Below, in pieces: positions 1 to 8,266 of a stretch of 64,000 bases of DNA (the first letter of the stretch is position 1; every line of letters starts with the position of its first letter). Both the position numbers and the translations under genes were made by a program. Source of the stretch: UBA4738 sp002413305 (GTDB taxonomy: Bacteria > Actinomycetota > UBA4738); contig DAIUAM010000007.1 in the NCBI GenBank assembly GCA_036847185.1, positions 1-64,000 on the forward strand. Direction: 5' to 3'. Under the pieces are notes generated by a model that was given only the letters and a program-made list of their open reading frames with translations, was not told the DNA's origin and searched no databases.

Positions 1-2
1 AC

Positions 3-1037
3 AAGCCGAACACCGCCATCGCCCAGGCCTACTACAACAAGGAGGCCGGCATCCGGCGGCTGGCCACCGAGACGGGCGCGGGACAGTGGGGATCGGCCCT
101 GTCCATGGCCTGTCAGTTCTTCGGGCTGGAATGCCTGGTGTTCATGGTGAAGGCGTCGTACCAGCAGAAGCCGTACCGGCGGGTGTTCATGGAGACGATG
201 GGGGCGGAGGTCCGGCCCTCTCCCTCCTCCACCACCCAGTCCGGCAAGGCCATCCTGGAGGGCGACCCCGACTCGCCCGGTTCGCTGGGCATCGCCATCA
301 GCGAGGCCGTGGAGATCGCGGCCACGAACCCCGACACGAACTACTCGCTCGGCTCGGTGCTGAACCACGTGCTGCTGCACCAGACCGTGATCGGCCAGGA
401 GGCCAAGAAGCAGATGGAGATGGCCGGCGAGTCGCCCGACGTGATCATCGGGTGCGTGGGAGGGGGTTCGAACTATTCGGGCCTGGCCTACCCGTTCATG
501 GCCGACAAGCTGGCCGGGAAGCTCGACGCCCGGTTCGTGGCCACGGAACCGGCCGCGTGTCCCACGCTGACCAAGGGCCTGTATGCGTACGACTTCGGGG
601 ACACCGGGGAGATGACCCCGCTGGTGGCCATGTACACGCTGGGGCACACGTTCGTCCCCGCGCCGGTGCACGCGGGAGGCCTCCGGTACCACGGGGACGC
701 GCCGTCTCTATGCATGCTGGTCAAGCACGGCCAGATGGAAGCGATCGCGTACACGCAGAACCAGGTGTTCGAAGCCGGGGTGCAGTTCGCCCGGACCCAG
801 GGCATCATCCCGGGCCCGGAGCCGTGTCACGCGATCCGGGCCACGATCGACGAAGCCATCGACGCGCGGGAGAAGGGCGAGGCGCGGGTCATCCTGTTCG
901 GGCTCTCGGGGCATGGGCACTTCGACCTCCAGGCGTACGACGACTACCTGGCCGGCCGGCTCCCCGAGGTGGAGTTCGAACAGGACGCGCTTGACGCCGG
1001 GCTGGCTCACCTGCCGGACGTGCCCGTCCCGGGGTAA
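3..1037 (+). CDS. trpB: Tryptophan synthase beta chain, TrpB2 type (5' end outside window)
   Basis: PLP enzyme that joins indole (or serine-derived aminoacrylate chemistry) to make tryptophan. The reading frame is open from base 3, so only the C-terminal 344 residues are present. The first codon encodes the lysine of the motif SHKPNTA, the residue that binds PLP in this family. The stretch TETGAGQWGSAL follows, and the PLP-phosphate loop GGGSN lies near residue 155. These features, and the sequence style, fit the TrpB2 (TrpB-related) branch rather than the usual TrpAB partner. No trpA is visible nearby. A start within the window (base 105) would delete the active site and is rejected. Confidence 0.9.
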   Translation, partial: KPNTAIAQAYYNKEAGIRRLATETGAGQWGSALSMACQFFGLECLVFMVKASYQQKPYRRVFMETMGAEVRPSPSSTTQSGKAILEGDPDSPGSLGIAISEAVEIAATNPDTNYSLGSVLNHVLLHQTVIGQEAKKQMEMAGESPDVIIGCVGGGSNYSGLAYPFMADKLAGKLDARFVATEPAACPTLTKGLYAYDFGDTGEMTPLVAMYTLGHTFVPAPVHAGGLRYHGDAPSLCMLVKHGQMEAIAYTQNQVFEAGVQFARTQGIIPGPEPCHAIRATIDEAIDAREKGEARVILFGLSGHGHFDLQAYDDYLAGRLPEVEFEQDALDAGLAHLPDVPVPG

Positions 1038-1045
1038 GGGACGGC

Positions 1046-1801
1046 TTGCCCGACTTCGGCTGGTACGGGCCGTCGACGTACGGCGACCGGATCGCCGGCG
1101 TGTTCGACGAGTCGTTCGTCCCCCACGACGAGCATTCGGCGGCCGGGTTCCTGGCATCGGTGGCGGGCGGAGGGCCCGCCCTGGAGCTCGGCATCGGTAC
1201 TGGGCGAGTGGCACTGCCGCTCCGGCGCCTCGGCGTGGAGGTCGCCGGGATCGAGGCCTCCGGCGCGATGATCGACCGGCTCCGGCAGAAGCGGGGTGGG
1301 AAGCGCATCCCGGTGTGGACCGGCGACCTGGCCGACGTCGACGTGGGGACCGGCCTCATGTACCCACTGATCTACGTGGTGTTCAACACCTTCTTCGCCT
1401 TGCTCACCCAGGACGATCAGGTCCGGTGCTGCCAGAACGTGGCCGCGCACCTGACGCCGGGGGGAGCGTTCGTGATCGAAGCGTTCGTCCCGGATCCCTC
1501 GAAGTTCGACGACGGCCAGCGCACGGAGACCTTCGAGTTGACGAACGACCTGGTCCGGCTCGACGTGATGCGGCACGAGGCCGACACGCAACGGATCCTC
1601 GGCCAGCACGTCGTGATCACCGAGAGCCAGGTCCGGCTGTATCCGCTGGCCATGCGGTACGCCTGGCCGTCCGAGCTGGATCTGATGGCCCGGGTGGCCG
1701 GCCTGCGGCTCCGCGAGCGGTGGGGCGGCTGGCACCACGAGCCCTTCACCTCCGCCAGTCTGTCGCACGTGTCGGTGTACGAACGCGCCCGGAGGCGGTG
1801 A
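1046..1801 (+). CDS. Class I SAM-dependent methyltransferase (first of a tandem pair)
   Basis: A 251-residue Rossmann-fold methyltransferase. The SAM-binding motif I, ALELGIGTGR, is at residues 45-54, followed by the acidic strand ending GIEASG. A later motif, HLTPGGAFVIEAF, is the usual post-motif strand. The start is TTG at 1046, eight bases after the trpB stop. The stop overlaps the GTG start of the next gene by four bases (GTGA), so the two are probably co-translated. It is clearly paralogous to the next gene along its whole length, including the segments FNTFF, EAFVPD, PSELDLMAR and LRERW. The methyl acceptor is unknown. Confidence 0.8.
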   Translation: MPDFGWYGPSTYGDRIAGVFDESFVPHDEHSAAGFLASVAGGGPALELGIGTGRVALPLRRLGVEVAGIEASGAMIDRLRQKRGGKRIPVWTGDLADVDVGTGLMYPLIYVVFNTFFALLTQDDQVRCCQNVAAHLTPGGAFVIEAFVPDPSKFDDGQRTETFELTNDLVRLDVMRHEADTQRILGQHVVITESQVRLYPLAMRYAWPSELDLMARVAGLRLRERWGGWHHEPFTSASLSHVSVYERARRR

Positions 1802-2583
1802 GCGTGGAGGAGTACGACGCCTCCACGTACGGCCAGCGGATCGCCCGCGTGTACGACGCCTGGCACGAGGAACGCTTCGCCCGGCAGACGGTGGAGGCCG
1901 TGTCGTTCCTGCTCGACGCTGCGGGCGAGGGACCCGTCCTGGAGCTCGGCGTGGGCACCGGCCGGCTGGCCATCCCACTGGCCGACCAGGGTCTGCGGGT
2001 GCATGGGATCGACGGCTCGCGCCGGATGGTGGCCGCGATGCGCGCCAAGCCCGGTGGGCGACGCGTCCGCGTCACGATCGGCGACTTCGAACGCTTCCCA
2101 ATGACGGGTTCGTTCTCGCTGGTGTTCGTGGCGTTCAACACGTTCTTCGGCCTGCTGTCGCAGGAAGCGCAGGTCCGGTGCTTCCGCCACGTCGCCCGGC
2201 ACCTACAGCCGGGCGGGCGGTTCGTGGTCGAAGCGTTCGTCCCGGACCTGTCCCGGTTCGACGACGACCAGCGGACCTCGGCGGTGGCCATCGACACCGA
2301 CTCGGTCCGTCTGGACGCATCGCTCCACGACCCCGTCGAGCAGCGCGTGACCGCCGGGCGCGTCGTTTTGCTGGAGGGCCGCGTGGAGCTGTACCCGGTG
2401 CAGCTGCGCTACGCCTTCCCGTCCGAACTGGACCTCATGGCCCGGCTGGCCGGCATGCGCCTGCGCGAACGCTGGTCGAACTGGCGCCGCGACCCCTTCA
2501 CGTCCGAGAGCCGCGGACACGTCTCGCTCTACGAGCTGGCACGCACTACCGCTTCGACGCCTGGCGTCCGTAGAATCCGGTGA
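1798..2583 (+). CDS. Class I SAM-dependent methyltransferase (second of a tandem pair)
   Basis: A 261-residue paralog of the preceding gene. SAM motif I, VLELGVGTGR, is at residues 47-56, then GIDGS and the conserved segments FNTFFGLLSQ, PGGRFVVEAFVPD and PSELDLMARLAGMRLRERW. The chosen GTG start at 1798 overlaps the upstream TGA stop by four bases; a second in-frame GTG lies two codons on. A much longer open frame runs upstream to 913, but it only shadows the first methyltransferase and the trpB tail. The pair looks like a local duplication. The substrate is not indicated by the sequence. Confidence 0.8.
   Translation: MSVEEYDASTYGQRIARVYDAWHEERFARQTVEAVSFLLDAAGEGPVLELGVGTGRLAIPLADQGLRVHGIDGSRRMVAAMRAKPGGRRVRVTIGDFERFPMTGSFSLVFVAFNTFFGLLSQEAQVRCFRHVARHLQPGGRFVVEAFVPDLSRFDDDQRTSAVAIDTDSVRLDASLHDPVEQRVTAGRVVLLEGRVELYPVQLRYAFPSELDLMARLAGMRLRERWSNWRRDPFTSESRGHVSLYELARTTASTPGVRRIR
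2571..2576 (+). promoter_or_regulatory. Candidate -10 element before the acyl-CoA ligase
   Basis: TAGAAT sits 34 bases before the ligase ATG, overlapping the end of the upstream methyltransferase. Similar TA-N3-T hexamers precede several other genes in this window. No convincing -35 element was found, so this is a pattern match only. Confidence 0.3.
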
Positions 2584-2609
2584 CGTGACCCCAGGAAGGA
2601 GGCCCTTCG

Positions 2610-4244
2610 ATGCGCGGGCTCATGCAGGACGACCAGCTCACCGTGAACCGGATCCTCGAGCGTGCCCTAGCGTTCCATCCGCGGCAGCAGATCGTGACGA
2701 AGACGAAGGACGGCACCGAACGCGAGACGTACGAGGAATTCGGCGAACGGGTGGGGCGTCTGGCGAACGCGCTGCATTCCCTCGATGTAGGGCCGGACGA
2801 TCGGGTCGGGTCCTTCGCCTTCAACAACGCCCGGCACCTCGAGCTCTACTTCGCCGTGCCCTGCATGGGCTCGATCCTCCACACGCTGAACATCCGTCTC
2901 CATCCCGATCAGATCGCCTGGATCGCCAATCACGCCGAGGACAAGGTCGTGTTCGTGGACGACACGCTGGTGCCGGTCTTCGAGAAGGTCGCCCCGAGCC
3001 TGAAGACGGTCGAACACATCGTGGTCATGGGCTCGGGAAGCCGCGGCTCGCTGGACGGCGCGCTCGACTACGAGGAGCTCCTGGCCGGTTCGTCGCCCGA
3101 CGTCGACTGGCCCGAGCTCGACGAGCACCAGGCCAGCGCCATGTGTTACACGAGTGGGACCACGGGCAACCCGAAGGGTGTCGTGTACTCGCATCGGTCG
3201 ATGGTCCTGCACTCGTGGATGATCAACCTGGCCTCGACCATCGGCCTGACCGAGCGCGACGCGGTCCTCCCGGTGGTCCCGATGTTCCACGCCAACGCGT
3301 GGGGCATGCCGTACGCGGCCGCACTGGCCGGCGCGAAGCAGGTCTTCCCCGGGGCGTTCAGCGCCGACCCGGCGGCGCTGTCCGACCTGATCGAAGGCGA
3401 GCGCGTCACGGTCCTGGCTGGTGTACCGACCATCTGGATCGGGCTGCTCCAGTACCTGGAGACGAATCCCCGCGACCTGTCGAGCGTCCGGTGTATCACG
3501 GCCGGCGGTTCGGCCGTGCCGGTGTCCCTGATCGAGCGCTTCAAGCGCCAGGTCGGCGTGGAGATGGTCCAGGGATGGGGCATGACCGAGACGGGGCCCG
3601 TGGCATCGCTGTCCCAGCTCCCGCCGGACATGGACGACCTCCCCGAGCAGGAGCGGTTCCGCATGCGGGCGAAGCAAGGCCGAGTCACGCCCGGCGTCCG
3701 GTTCCGGGTGGTGGCCGAAAACGGCACCGAGGTCCCGTGGGATGCGAAGTCGATGGGCGAGGTGCAGGTCAAAGGGAACTGGGTGGCCGCGTCCTACTAC
3801 AACGACCCGAGCTCCGACGAGCGGTTCGTGGAGGGGTGGCTCCGAACTGGCGACGTGGCGGTGGTCGACGAACACGGGTTCCTTCAACTGGTCGACCGGA
3901 CGAAGGACCTGGTCAAGTCCGGTGGCGAGTGGATCTCCAGCGTGGAGCTCGAGAGTGCACTGATGGGCCACCCCAAGATCATCGAGGCGGCGGTCATCGG
4001 CGTGCCGCACGAACGGTGGTCCGAACGTCCCCTGGCCTGCGTCGTCGTCCGGCCAGGCGAGGAGGTCACCCGCGAGGAGGTGCTCGAGTTCCTCGGCCCG
4101 CACTTCCCGAAGTGGTGGCTCCCCGATGACGTCGTCGTGGTGGCCGAGATCCCGAAGACGAGCGTGGGGAAGTTCGACAAGAAGGTCCTGCGCGAGGACT
4201 TCAAGTCGCACCCGCTCCCCGACGCCGGCGGTTCCGTGGAGTAG
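2610..4244 (+). CDS. Acyl-CoA synthetase (fatty-acid--CoA ligase, AMP-forming)
   Basis: A 544-residue ANL-superfamily enzyme that adenylates a carboxylic acid and transfers it to CoA. The phosphate-binding loop YTSGTTGNPKG is near residues 180-190, the adenine/Mg region GWGMTETGP near 322, and the hinge region GWLRTGD with DRTKDLVKSGGEW near 410-440. The C-terminal catalytic lysine lies in TSVGKFDKK near 520. The ATG at 2610 follows an ideal ribosome site, AAGGAGG (2596-2602), with seven bases of spacing. Length and motifs match medium/long-chain acyl-CoA synthetases of the FadD/AlkK type. Several acyl-CoA dehydrogenases further along could use its products. Confidence 0.88.
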   Translation: MRGLMQDDQLTVNRILERALAFHPRQQIVTKTKDGTERETYEEFGERVGRLANALHSLDVGPDDRVGSFAFNNARHLELYFAVPCMGSILHTLNIRLHPDQIAWIANHAEDKVVFVDDTLVPVFEKVAPSLKTVEHIVVMGSGSRGSLDGALDYEELLAGSSPDVDWPELDEHQASAMCYTSGTTGNPKGVVYSHRSMVLHSWMINLASTIGLTERDAVLPVVPMFHANAWGMPYAAALAGAKQVFPGAFSADPAALSDLIEGERVTVLAGVPTIWIGLLQYLETNPRDLSSVRCITAGGSAVPVSLIERFKRQVGVEMVQGWGMTETGPVASLSQLPPDMDDLPEQERFRMRAKQGRVTPGVRFRVVAENGTEVPWDAKSMGEVQVKGNWVAASYYNDPSSDERFVEGWLRTGDVAVVDEHGFLQLVDRTKDLVKSGGEWISSVELESALMGHPKIIEAAVIGVPHERWSERPLACVVVRPGEEVTREEVLEFLGPHFPKWWLPDDVVVVAEIPKTSVGKFDKKVLREDFKSHPLPDAGGSVE

Positions 4245-4247
4245 CAC

Positions 4248-4625
4248 TCAGGCCGCAGCGTGCCGGCGGGGGAATCCGAACCGCCGGCGGTGTCGGCCTC
4301 CACCCGGGGAGGGCGGCTCGGCCGCCGGGAGCACCGGCGTCCCGACGGAGGACCAGCGCCCGTGCCTGCTCCGGTCGTACCGCTCGTAGCGGCCGTCGGC
4401 CCGAAGGAACACCAGATCCCGTGGACCCGGCACGTGCTGGCGCCCCCGGTCGTTCACCGTGTCGCCGACCAGCCGCCCTTCGACCCACAGCGGGTCGACC
4501 CACGGAGCCGACGCCTCGAACCAACTCACGAGGTCCTCCTTGGCGAAGACCTCGGGTAACGCGTCGAGCTCTTCGGCGAAGAGTTCCCGGTTCGGGCTTC
4601 GCCCCTGTTGCATCTGCAGCGCCAT
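4248..4625 (-). CDS. Hypothetical protein, 125 aa
   Basis: An unrecognised soluble protein. The ATG at 4625 was chosen because a strong ribosome site, GGAGGTGG, lies six bases before it; an open frame extends 48 codons further upstream without support. The N-terminal 80 residues are acidic and aromatic (EELDALPEVFAKEDLVSWF, then WVDPLW). The last 30 residues are rich in Pro, Gly, Arg and His. It converges on the ligase gene, with three bases between the two stops. No transmembrane segment or known motif was seen, and no function is proposed. Confidence 0.5.
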   Translation of the reverse strand: MALQMQQGRSPNRELFAEELDALPEVFAKEDLVSWFEASAPWVDPLWVEGRLVGDTVNDRGRQHVPGPRDLVFLRADGRYERYDRSRHGRWSSVGTPVLPAAEPPSPGGGRHRRRFGFPRRHAAA

Positions 4626-4883
4626 CTCGTACCACCTCCGTGCCGCATCACGTCGTGGAGCAGGCCCCCGCGTGCGGTGGATCCGATTCCTCTCTCCAGT
4701 CTGCCCATGCATTCGGATAAGGAGTCCCGATCGATGTTGCGCTTGCGTGATGCCGCCTTCGGGTTCCATGAAGGTTCCATGGCGACCTGCGAGAACCCGG
4801 GGAGACCGCGATGCGTCAGATGGGAGCTTCGGCGGAGGGCAGGTCCGGGCCGGTCCGCGCGAACCAAGGCGGGCGTCCCGAAG

Positions 4884-5681
4884 CTACAGATCGCTCCGCA
4901 CGTCCCACAGCTCCTGGTAGAAACGCTTGTCGAGCGTCGACTTGAGGTACGACGCGCCGCTCGAACCGCCCGTCCCGGTCTTCCCGCCGATCTGGCGTTC
5001 GACCATCAGCACGTGGTGCATGCGCCACTGCATGAAGAGCTCGTCGTGGGTGAGCAGGGCCTCCGAGGTGGCGAACAGATCGGCATACGCCTCGCTGCTG
5101 CGCATCAGGACCAGCAGGCTGTCGTGCCGGGTGTCGGGGTCGTCTGCCGGCATCCGCAGCCCGTGCCGTTCGAGCAGCGCACAGAAGGCCTCCCACAGCG
5201 TCGGCTCCTCCAGGCGGCGCTCCAGACGGGCCCGCTCCCCGGGTGACTCCCCCAGGTGCCTCAGCAGGCCTGGCTCCTTCAGCCCCGACAGGAACTCGAT
5301 CTCCCGGAACTGGACCGACTGGAAGCCACTGGCCGGGGCGAGGTTCGAACGGAACTGCAGGAAGTCCTGCGGCGACATCGTCTCGATCACGGCGACCTGT
5401 TCGACCAGAACCCGCTCGATCGAATGGACCCGCGCGAGATGGTGGCGCGCCCGGTTCGTGTCGCCCGCGAACAGCGCCGCTCGCACGGACTCCAGTTCGA
5501 ACAGCACCAGCTTGAACCACAGCTCGTAGACCTGGTGGACCACGATGAACAGCAACTCGTCGTGGGCAGGCGGGTCGGACAGGAGCGTCTGGAGCTCGAG
5601 CAGCTCCGGCACCCGAAGGTAGATGCCGTAGCTGAGCTCGGCATCCTCCCGGCCGAACCGAGGCCCCCGTGTCTTGGTGAT
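4884..5681 (-). CDS. kynA: Tryptophan 2,3-dioxygenase
   Basis: Haem enzyme that opens the indole ring of L-tryptophan to N-formylkynurenine, the first step of the kynurenine route. Three family signatures are clear: FIVVHQVYELWFK (residues 45-57, with the conserved active-site His), FRSNLAPASGFQSVQFREIE, and the C-terminal GGKTGTGGSSGASYL with LDKRFYQELW. About 265 residues is normal. No ATG, GTG or TTG exists in frame at the expected N-terminus. The best candidate is ATC at 5681, six bases after a GGGGAGG ribosome site and 17 codons before the conserved SYGIYLR. It is divergent from the glutaryl-CoA dehydrogenase-like gene, which would act late in tryptophan breakdown. Confidence 0.88.
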   Translation of the reverse strand: MTKTRGPRFGREDAELSYGIYLRVPELLELQTLLSDPPAHDELLFIVVHQVYELWFKLVLFELESVRAALFAGDTNRARHHLARVHSIERVLVEQVAVIETMSPQDFLQFRSNLAPASGFQSVQFREIEFLSGLKEPGLLRHLGESPGERARLERRLEEPTLWEAFCALLERHGLRMPADDPDTRHDSLLVLMRSSEAYADLFATSEALLTHDELFMQWRMHHVLMVERQIGGKTGTGGSSGASYLKSTLDKRFYQELWDVRSDL

Positions 5682-5767
5682 CGCCCGCCTCCCCTCGCCG
5701 CCCTCGCAACGACCGAAGCTTACCCCGACCCATCGGCCAATCCGGGGTGCGGGATGCCGCGGCGCAC

Positions 5768-5773
5768 TAGAGT
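5768..5773 (+). promoter_or_regulatory. Candidate -10 element for a leaderless transcript
   Basis: TAGAGT lies seven bases before the ATG at 5781, with no purine-rich ribosome site between them. This spacing fits transcription starting at or next to the start codon, as is common in actinobacteria. It sits in the 99-base divergent gap shared with the tryptophan dioxygenase gene. Confidence 0.35.
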
Positions 5774-5780
5774 TCTGGCG

Positions 5781-6944
5781 ATGGCACCGGACCCGCTGGA
5801 CTTCCTGGACGTCGACGCGCTCCTGTCCGAGGAGGAGCGGATGATCCAGAGCGCCACGCGCGATTGGGTGGCGGAACGGGTCCTGCCCGGGATCGACGAG
5901 TGGTTCGAACGGGGCGAGTTCCCCCGCGAGCTGGCCCCCGAGCTGGGCAAGCTCGGGCTGCTCGGGATGCACCTCCACGGATACGGGTGCGCGGGCGCGA
6001 ACGCCGTCTCCTACGGCCTGGCCTGCCTGGAGCTCGAAGCCGGCGACAGCGGGTTCCGTTCGTTCGTCTCCGTCCAGGGCTCGCTGGCCATGTTCCCGAT
6101 CCACGCGTACGGCAGCGACGAGCAGAAGGACGAATGGCTCCCCCGGATGGCGGCCGGAGAAGCGATCGGGTGCTTCGGCCTGACCGAGCCGGACGCGGGG
6201 AGCGATCCCGCGTCGATGCGAACGTCGGCCCGGCGCGACGGCGACGACTGGGTCCTGAACGGCACGAAGATGTGGATCACGAACGGCGGCATCGGCGACG
6301 TCGCGGTGGTGTGGGCGAGGGCCGAAGAAGGCGTGCGGGGCTTCCTGGTCCCGCGCGGCACGACCGGCTTCACCACCGTGGACGTCGAACGCAAGATCTC
6401 GCTCCGGGCCAGCGTGACGTCCGAGCTGATCTTCGATGATTGCCGCCTCCCCGCCGACGCGGTCCTGCCCGGCGTCACCGGGATGAAGGGCCCGCTGTCG
6501 TGTCTCAACGAGGCCCGGTTCGGCATCGTGTGGGGAGCGATGGGGGCCGCGCGGTCCTGCTTCGACGCGGCGCTGCGGTATTCGAAGTCGCGCGTCCAGT
6601 TCGGAAAGCCGATCGGTTCGTTCCAGCTCACCCAGGAGAAGCTGGCGAACATGCTGGTCGAGCTCAACAAGGGGGTGCTCCTCGCGCTCCACCTGGGGCG
6701 GATGAAGGACGCGGGCACGCTTCGGCCGGAGCACGTCAGCGTTGGGAAGCTGAACAACGTTCGGGAGGCGCTGAAGATCTGCCGGGAGGCGCGCACGATC
6801 CTCGGCGCGAACGGCATCACCCTCGAGTACCCGGTGATCCGGCACATGAACAACCTCGAGTCGGTGCTGACCTACGAGGGCACCAGCGAGATCCACACGC
6901 TGGTGCTGGGCGAAGCGCTGACCGGGCTGCGGGCGTTCGACTGA
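5781..6944 (+). CDS. gcdH: Acyl-CoA dehydrogenase, glutaryl-CoA dehydrogenase-like
   Basis: FAD enzyme of 387 residues. The family regions are in order: SFVSVQGSLAMFPIHAYGS, CFGLTEPDAGSDP (FAD/substrate binding), GTKMWITNG, SLRASVTSELIFDD, RVQFGKPIGSFQLTQEKLA and LGANGI. The catalytic glutamate is in YEGTSEIH near residue 365. The SFVSVQ, LRAS and C-terminal HTLVLGEALTGLRAF segments resemble GcdH, which oxidises and decarboxylates glutaryl-CoA to crotonyl-CoA, more than short-chain dehydrogenases. It is followed nine bases later by an enoyl-CoA hydratase that could take crotonyl-CoA. Substrate assignment is by resemblance and should be held loosely. Confidence 0.82.
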   Translation: MAPDPLDFLDVDALLSEEERMIQSATRDWVAERVLPGIDEWFERGEFPRELAPELGKLGLLGMHLHGYGCAGANAVSYGLACLELEAGDSGFRSFVSVQGSLAMFPIHAYGSDEQKDEWLPRMAAGEAIGCFGLTEPDAGSDPASMRTSARRDGDDWVLNGTKMWITNGGIGDVAVVWARAEEGVRGFLVPRGTTGFTTVDVERKISLRASVTSELIFDDCRLPADAVLPGVTGMKGPLSCLNEARFGIVWGAMGAARSCFDAALRYSKSRVQFGKPIGSFQLTQEKLANMLVELNKGVLLALHLGRMKDAGTLRPEHVSVGKLNNVREALKICREARTILGANGITLEYPVIRHMNNLESVLTYEGTSEIHTLVLGEALTGLRAFD

Positions 6945-6953
6945 AGGCGGGCG

Positions 6954-7781
6954 ATGACTCCCTTCCGCGCCTCCGCCGGGTTCACGGACGGGTGGAAGCA
7001 CTTCCGGTTCGCGCTCGAACACGGAGTGGCCACCGTCACGTTCGACCGGCCGGAGAAGCTGAACGCGCTGACCTTCGAGGCGTACGCGGACCTGCGGGAC
7101 CTGCTGGCCGAGCTCCCGCACCGGGAGGACGTGCGGGTCCTGGTGATCACCGGCGCGGGACGCGGCTTCTGTAGCGGCGGCGACGTGCACGAGATCATCG
7201 GCGAACTCCTGAAGAAGGACCCCCGCGACCTCTTGGACTTCACGCGGATGACCGGCGCGGTGGTCCAACGGATGCGCGAATGCCCGCTGCCGATCGTGGC
7301 GGCGGTGAACGGGGTGGCGGCCGGCGCGGGCTCGGTGATCGCGCTGGCCGCCGACCTCCGGATCCTGGCCCGAAGCGCCTCGTTCGCCTTCCTGTTCACC
7401 AAGGTCGGGCTGGCCGGGGCCGACATGGGGAGCGCGTACCTCCTTCCCCGGTTGGTCGGATTGTCCAAGGCCACCGAGCTGCTGATGCTCGGCGAAGCGA
7501 TCGACGCTGGGCAGGCCGAAGCGCTCGGGTTGGCCTATCGGGTGGTCGAGGACGACCGGCTGGCCACGGAGACGGCGGAACTGGCCCGCAGGCTGGCCGC
7601 TGGCCCCGCGCTCGCCTACGCCAGCACGAAGATGCTGCTCTCCAAGGAACTCGACATGCCGCTGGCCGGCGCGCTCGAGCTGGAAGCGATGACCCAGGCC
7701 CTGCTGATGAAGAGCGCCGACCACGCCGAGTTCTACGAGGCGTTCACGGCGAAGCGCGAACCGAAGTGGACCGGCCAGTGA
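6954..7781 (+). CDS. Enoyl-CoA hydratase/isomerase (crotonase family)
   Basis: A 275-residue crotonase-fold protein that would hydrate a 2-enoyl-CoA. The two oxyanion-hole segments are present: GRGFCSGGDV near residue 70 and AAGAGSVIALAADLRI near 120. The segment FLFTKVGLAGADMG carries the usual second active-site loop, but the canonical hydratase glutamate there is not obvious, so an isomerase or another crotonase reaction is possible. It begins nine bases after the acyl-CoA dehydrogenase and its stop overlaps the next GTG start, so the three genes form one operon. Confidence 0.82.
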   Translation: MTPFRASAGFTDGWKHFRFALEHGVATVTFDRPEKLNALTFEAYADLRDLLAELPHREDVRVLVITGAGRGFCSGGDVHEIIGELLKKDPRDLLDFTRMTGAVVQRMRECPLPIVAAVNGVAAGAGSVIALAADLRILARSASFAFLFTKVGLAGADMGSAYLLPRLVGLSKATELLMLGEAIDAGQAEALGLAYRVVEDDRLATETAELARRLAAGPALAYASTKMLLSKELDMPLAGALELEAMTQALLMKSADHAEFYEAFTAKREPKWTGQ

Positions 7782-8191
7782 GCTATTCGCCCCACGAGAT
7801 CGTCAACCCACCCGACCTCCCCCGGCCGTCGGGCTACGCGCACGCGGTGGCGGCGGCGCCAGGACGGACCATCTACCTGGCCGGCGAGACCGCCCACGCC
7901 GCGGACGGTTCGATCCCCGACGACGTGGGCGAGCAGTTCGACCGGGCCTGCGCCGCGGTGGTCGAAGCGCTCGGCGCGGCAGGCGGAGCTCCGGAAGACC
8001 TGGTCAGCATGCAGATCTTCACCACCGACCTGGCGGGCTACCTCGCCGCGTCGAAGGCGGCCGGCGAGGCGTACCGGCGCCACTTCGGCAAGCACTTCGT
8101 CGCGACGGCGTTGATCGAAGTCAAGGGCCTGGTCGGCGGCGCGAAGGTCGAGCTGATGTGCGTCGCCGTGGTGCCGGATCGCCCCGGCTGA
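7778..8191 (+). CDS. RidA/YjgF-family protein
   Basis: A 137-residue Rid-fold protein. RidA members hydrolyse reactive enamine/imine intermediates made by PLP enzymes; other subgroups act in catabolic pathways. The fold signatures are IYLAGETA, QFDRACAAVVEALGAAGG and the end KVELMCVAVV. The arginine of archetypal RidA (in the PARS-type motif) appears as threonine in VATALIEV, so it may not be a classic imine deaminase. The GTG start overlaps the hydratase stop by four bases, placing it in the catabolic operon. A longer open frame starting at 7280 is a shadow of the hydratase. Confidence 0.78.
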   Translation: MSYSPHEIVNPPDLPRPSGYAHAVAAAPGRTIYLAGETAHAADGSIPDDVGEQFDRACAAVVEALGAAGGAPEDLVSMQIFTTDLAGYLAASKAAGEAYRRHFGKHFVATALIEVKGLVGGAKVELMCVAVVPDRPG

Positions 8192-8233
8192 CCACCGGCC
8201 GGTCGCCCCTTGCGAAGCCTCCTCGGCGGGCGC

Positions 8234-8239
8234 TACCTT
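8234..8239 (+). promoter_or_regulatory. Candidate -10 element before the SnoaL-like gene
   Basis: TACCTT occurs 27 bases before the GTG at 8267. No matched -35 was identified. Pattern match only. Confidence 0.25.
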
Positions 8240-8266
8240 CTGCGTCACTTCGACCAAGGGGGCGCC

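Noticed and set aside
913..1797. Open frame joined to the second methyltransferase
   Set aside because: It lies in another frame of the first methyltransferase and trpB tail, with Arg-rich non-protein-like sequence. The GTG at 1798 is a far better start.
4626..4883. 258-base gap searched for a small gene or RNA
   Set aside because: It contains only a short direct repeat of GGTTCCATG near 4761-4780 and no frame with start, ribosome site and sensible product.
4884..7724. A 946-codon minus-strand open frame
   Set aside because: Its last 265 codons are tryptophan dioxygenase. The rest is antisense to the acyl-CoA dehydrogenase and hydratase genes and looks like GC-driven noise.
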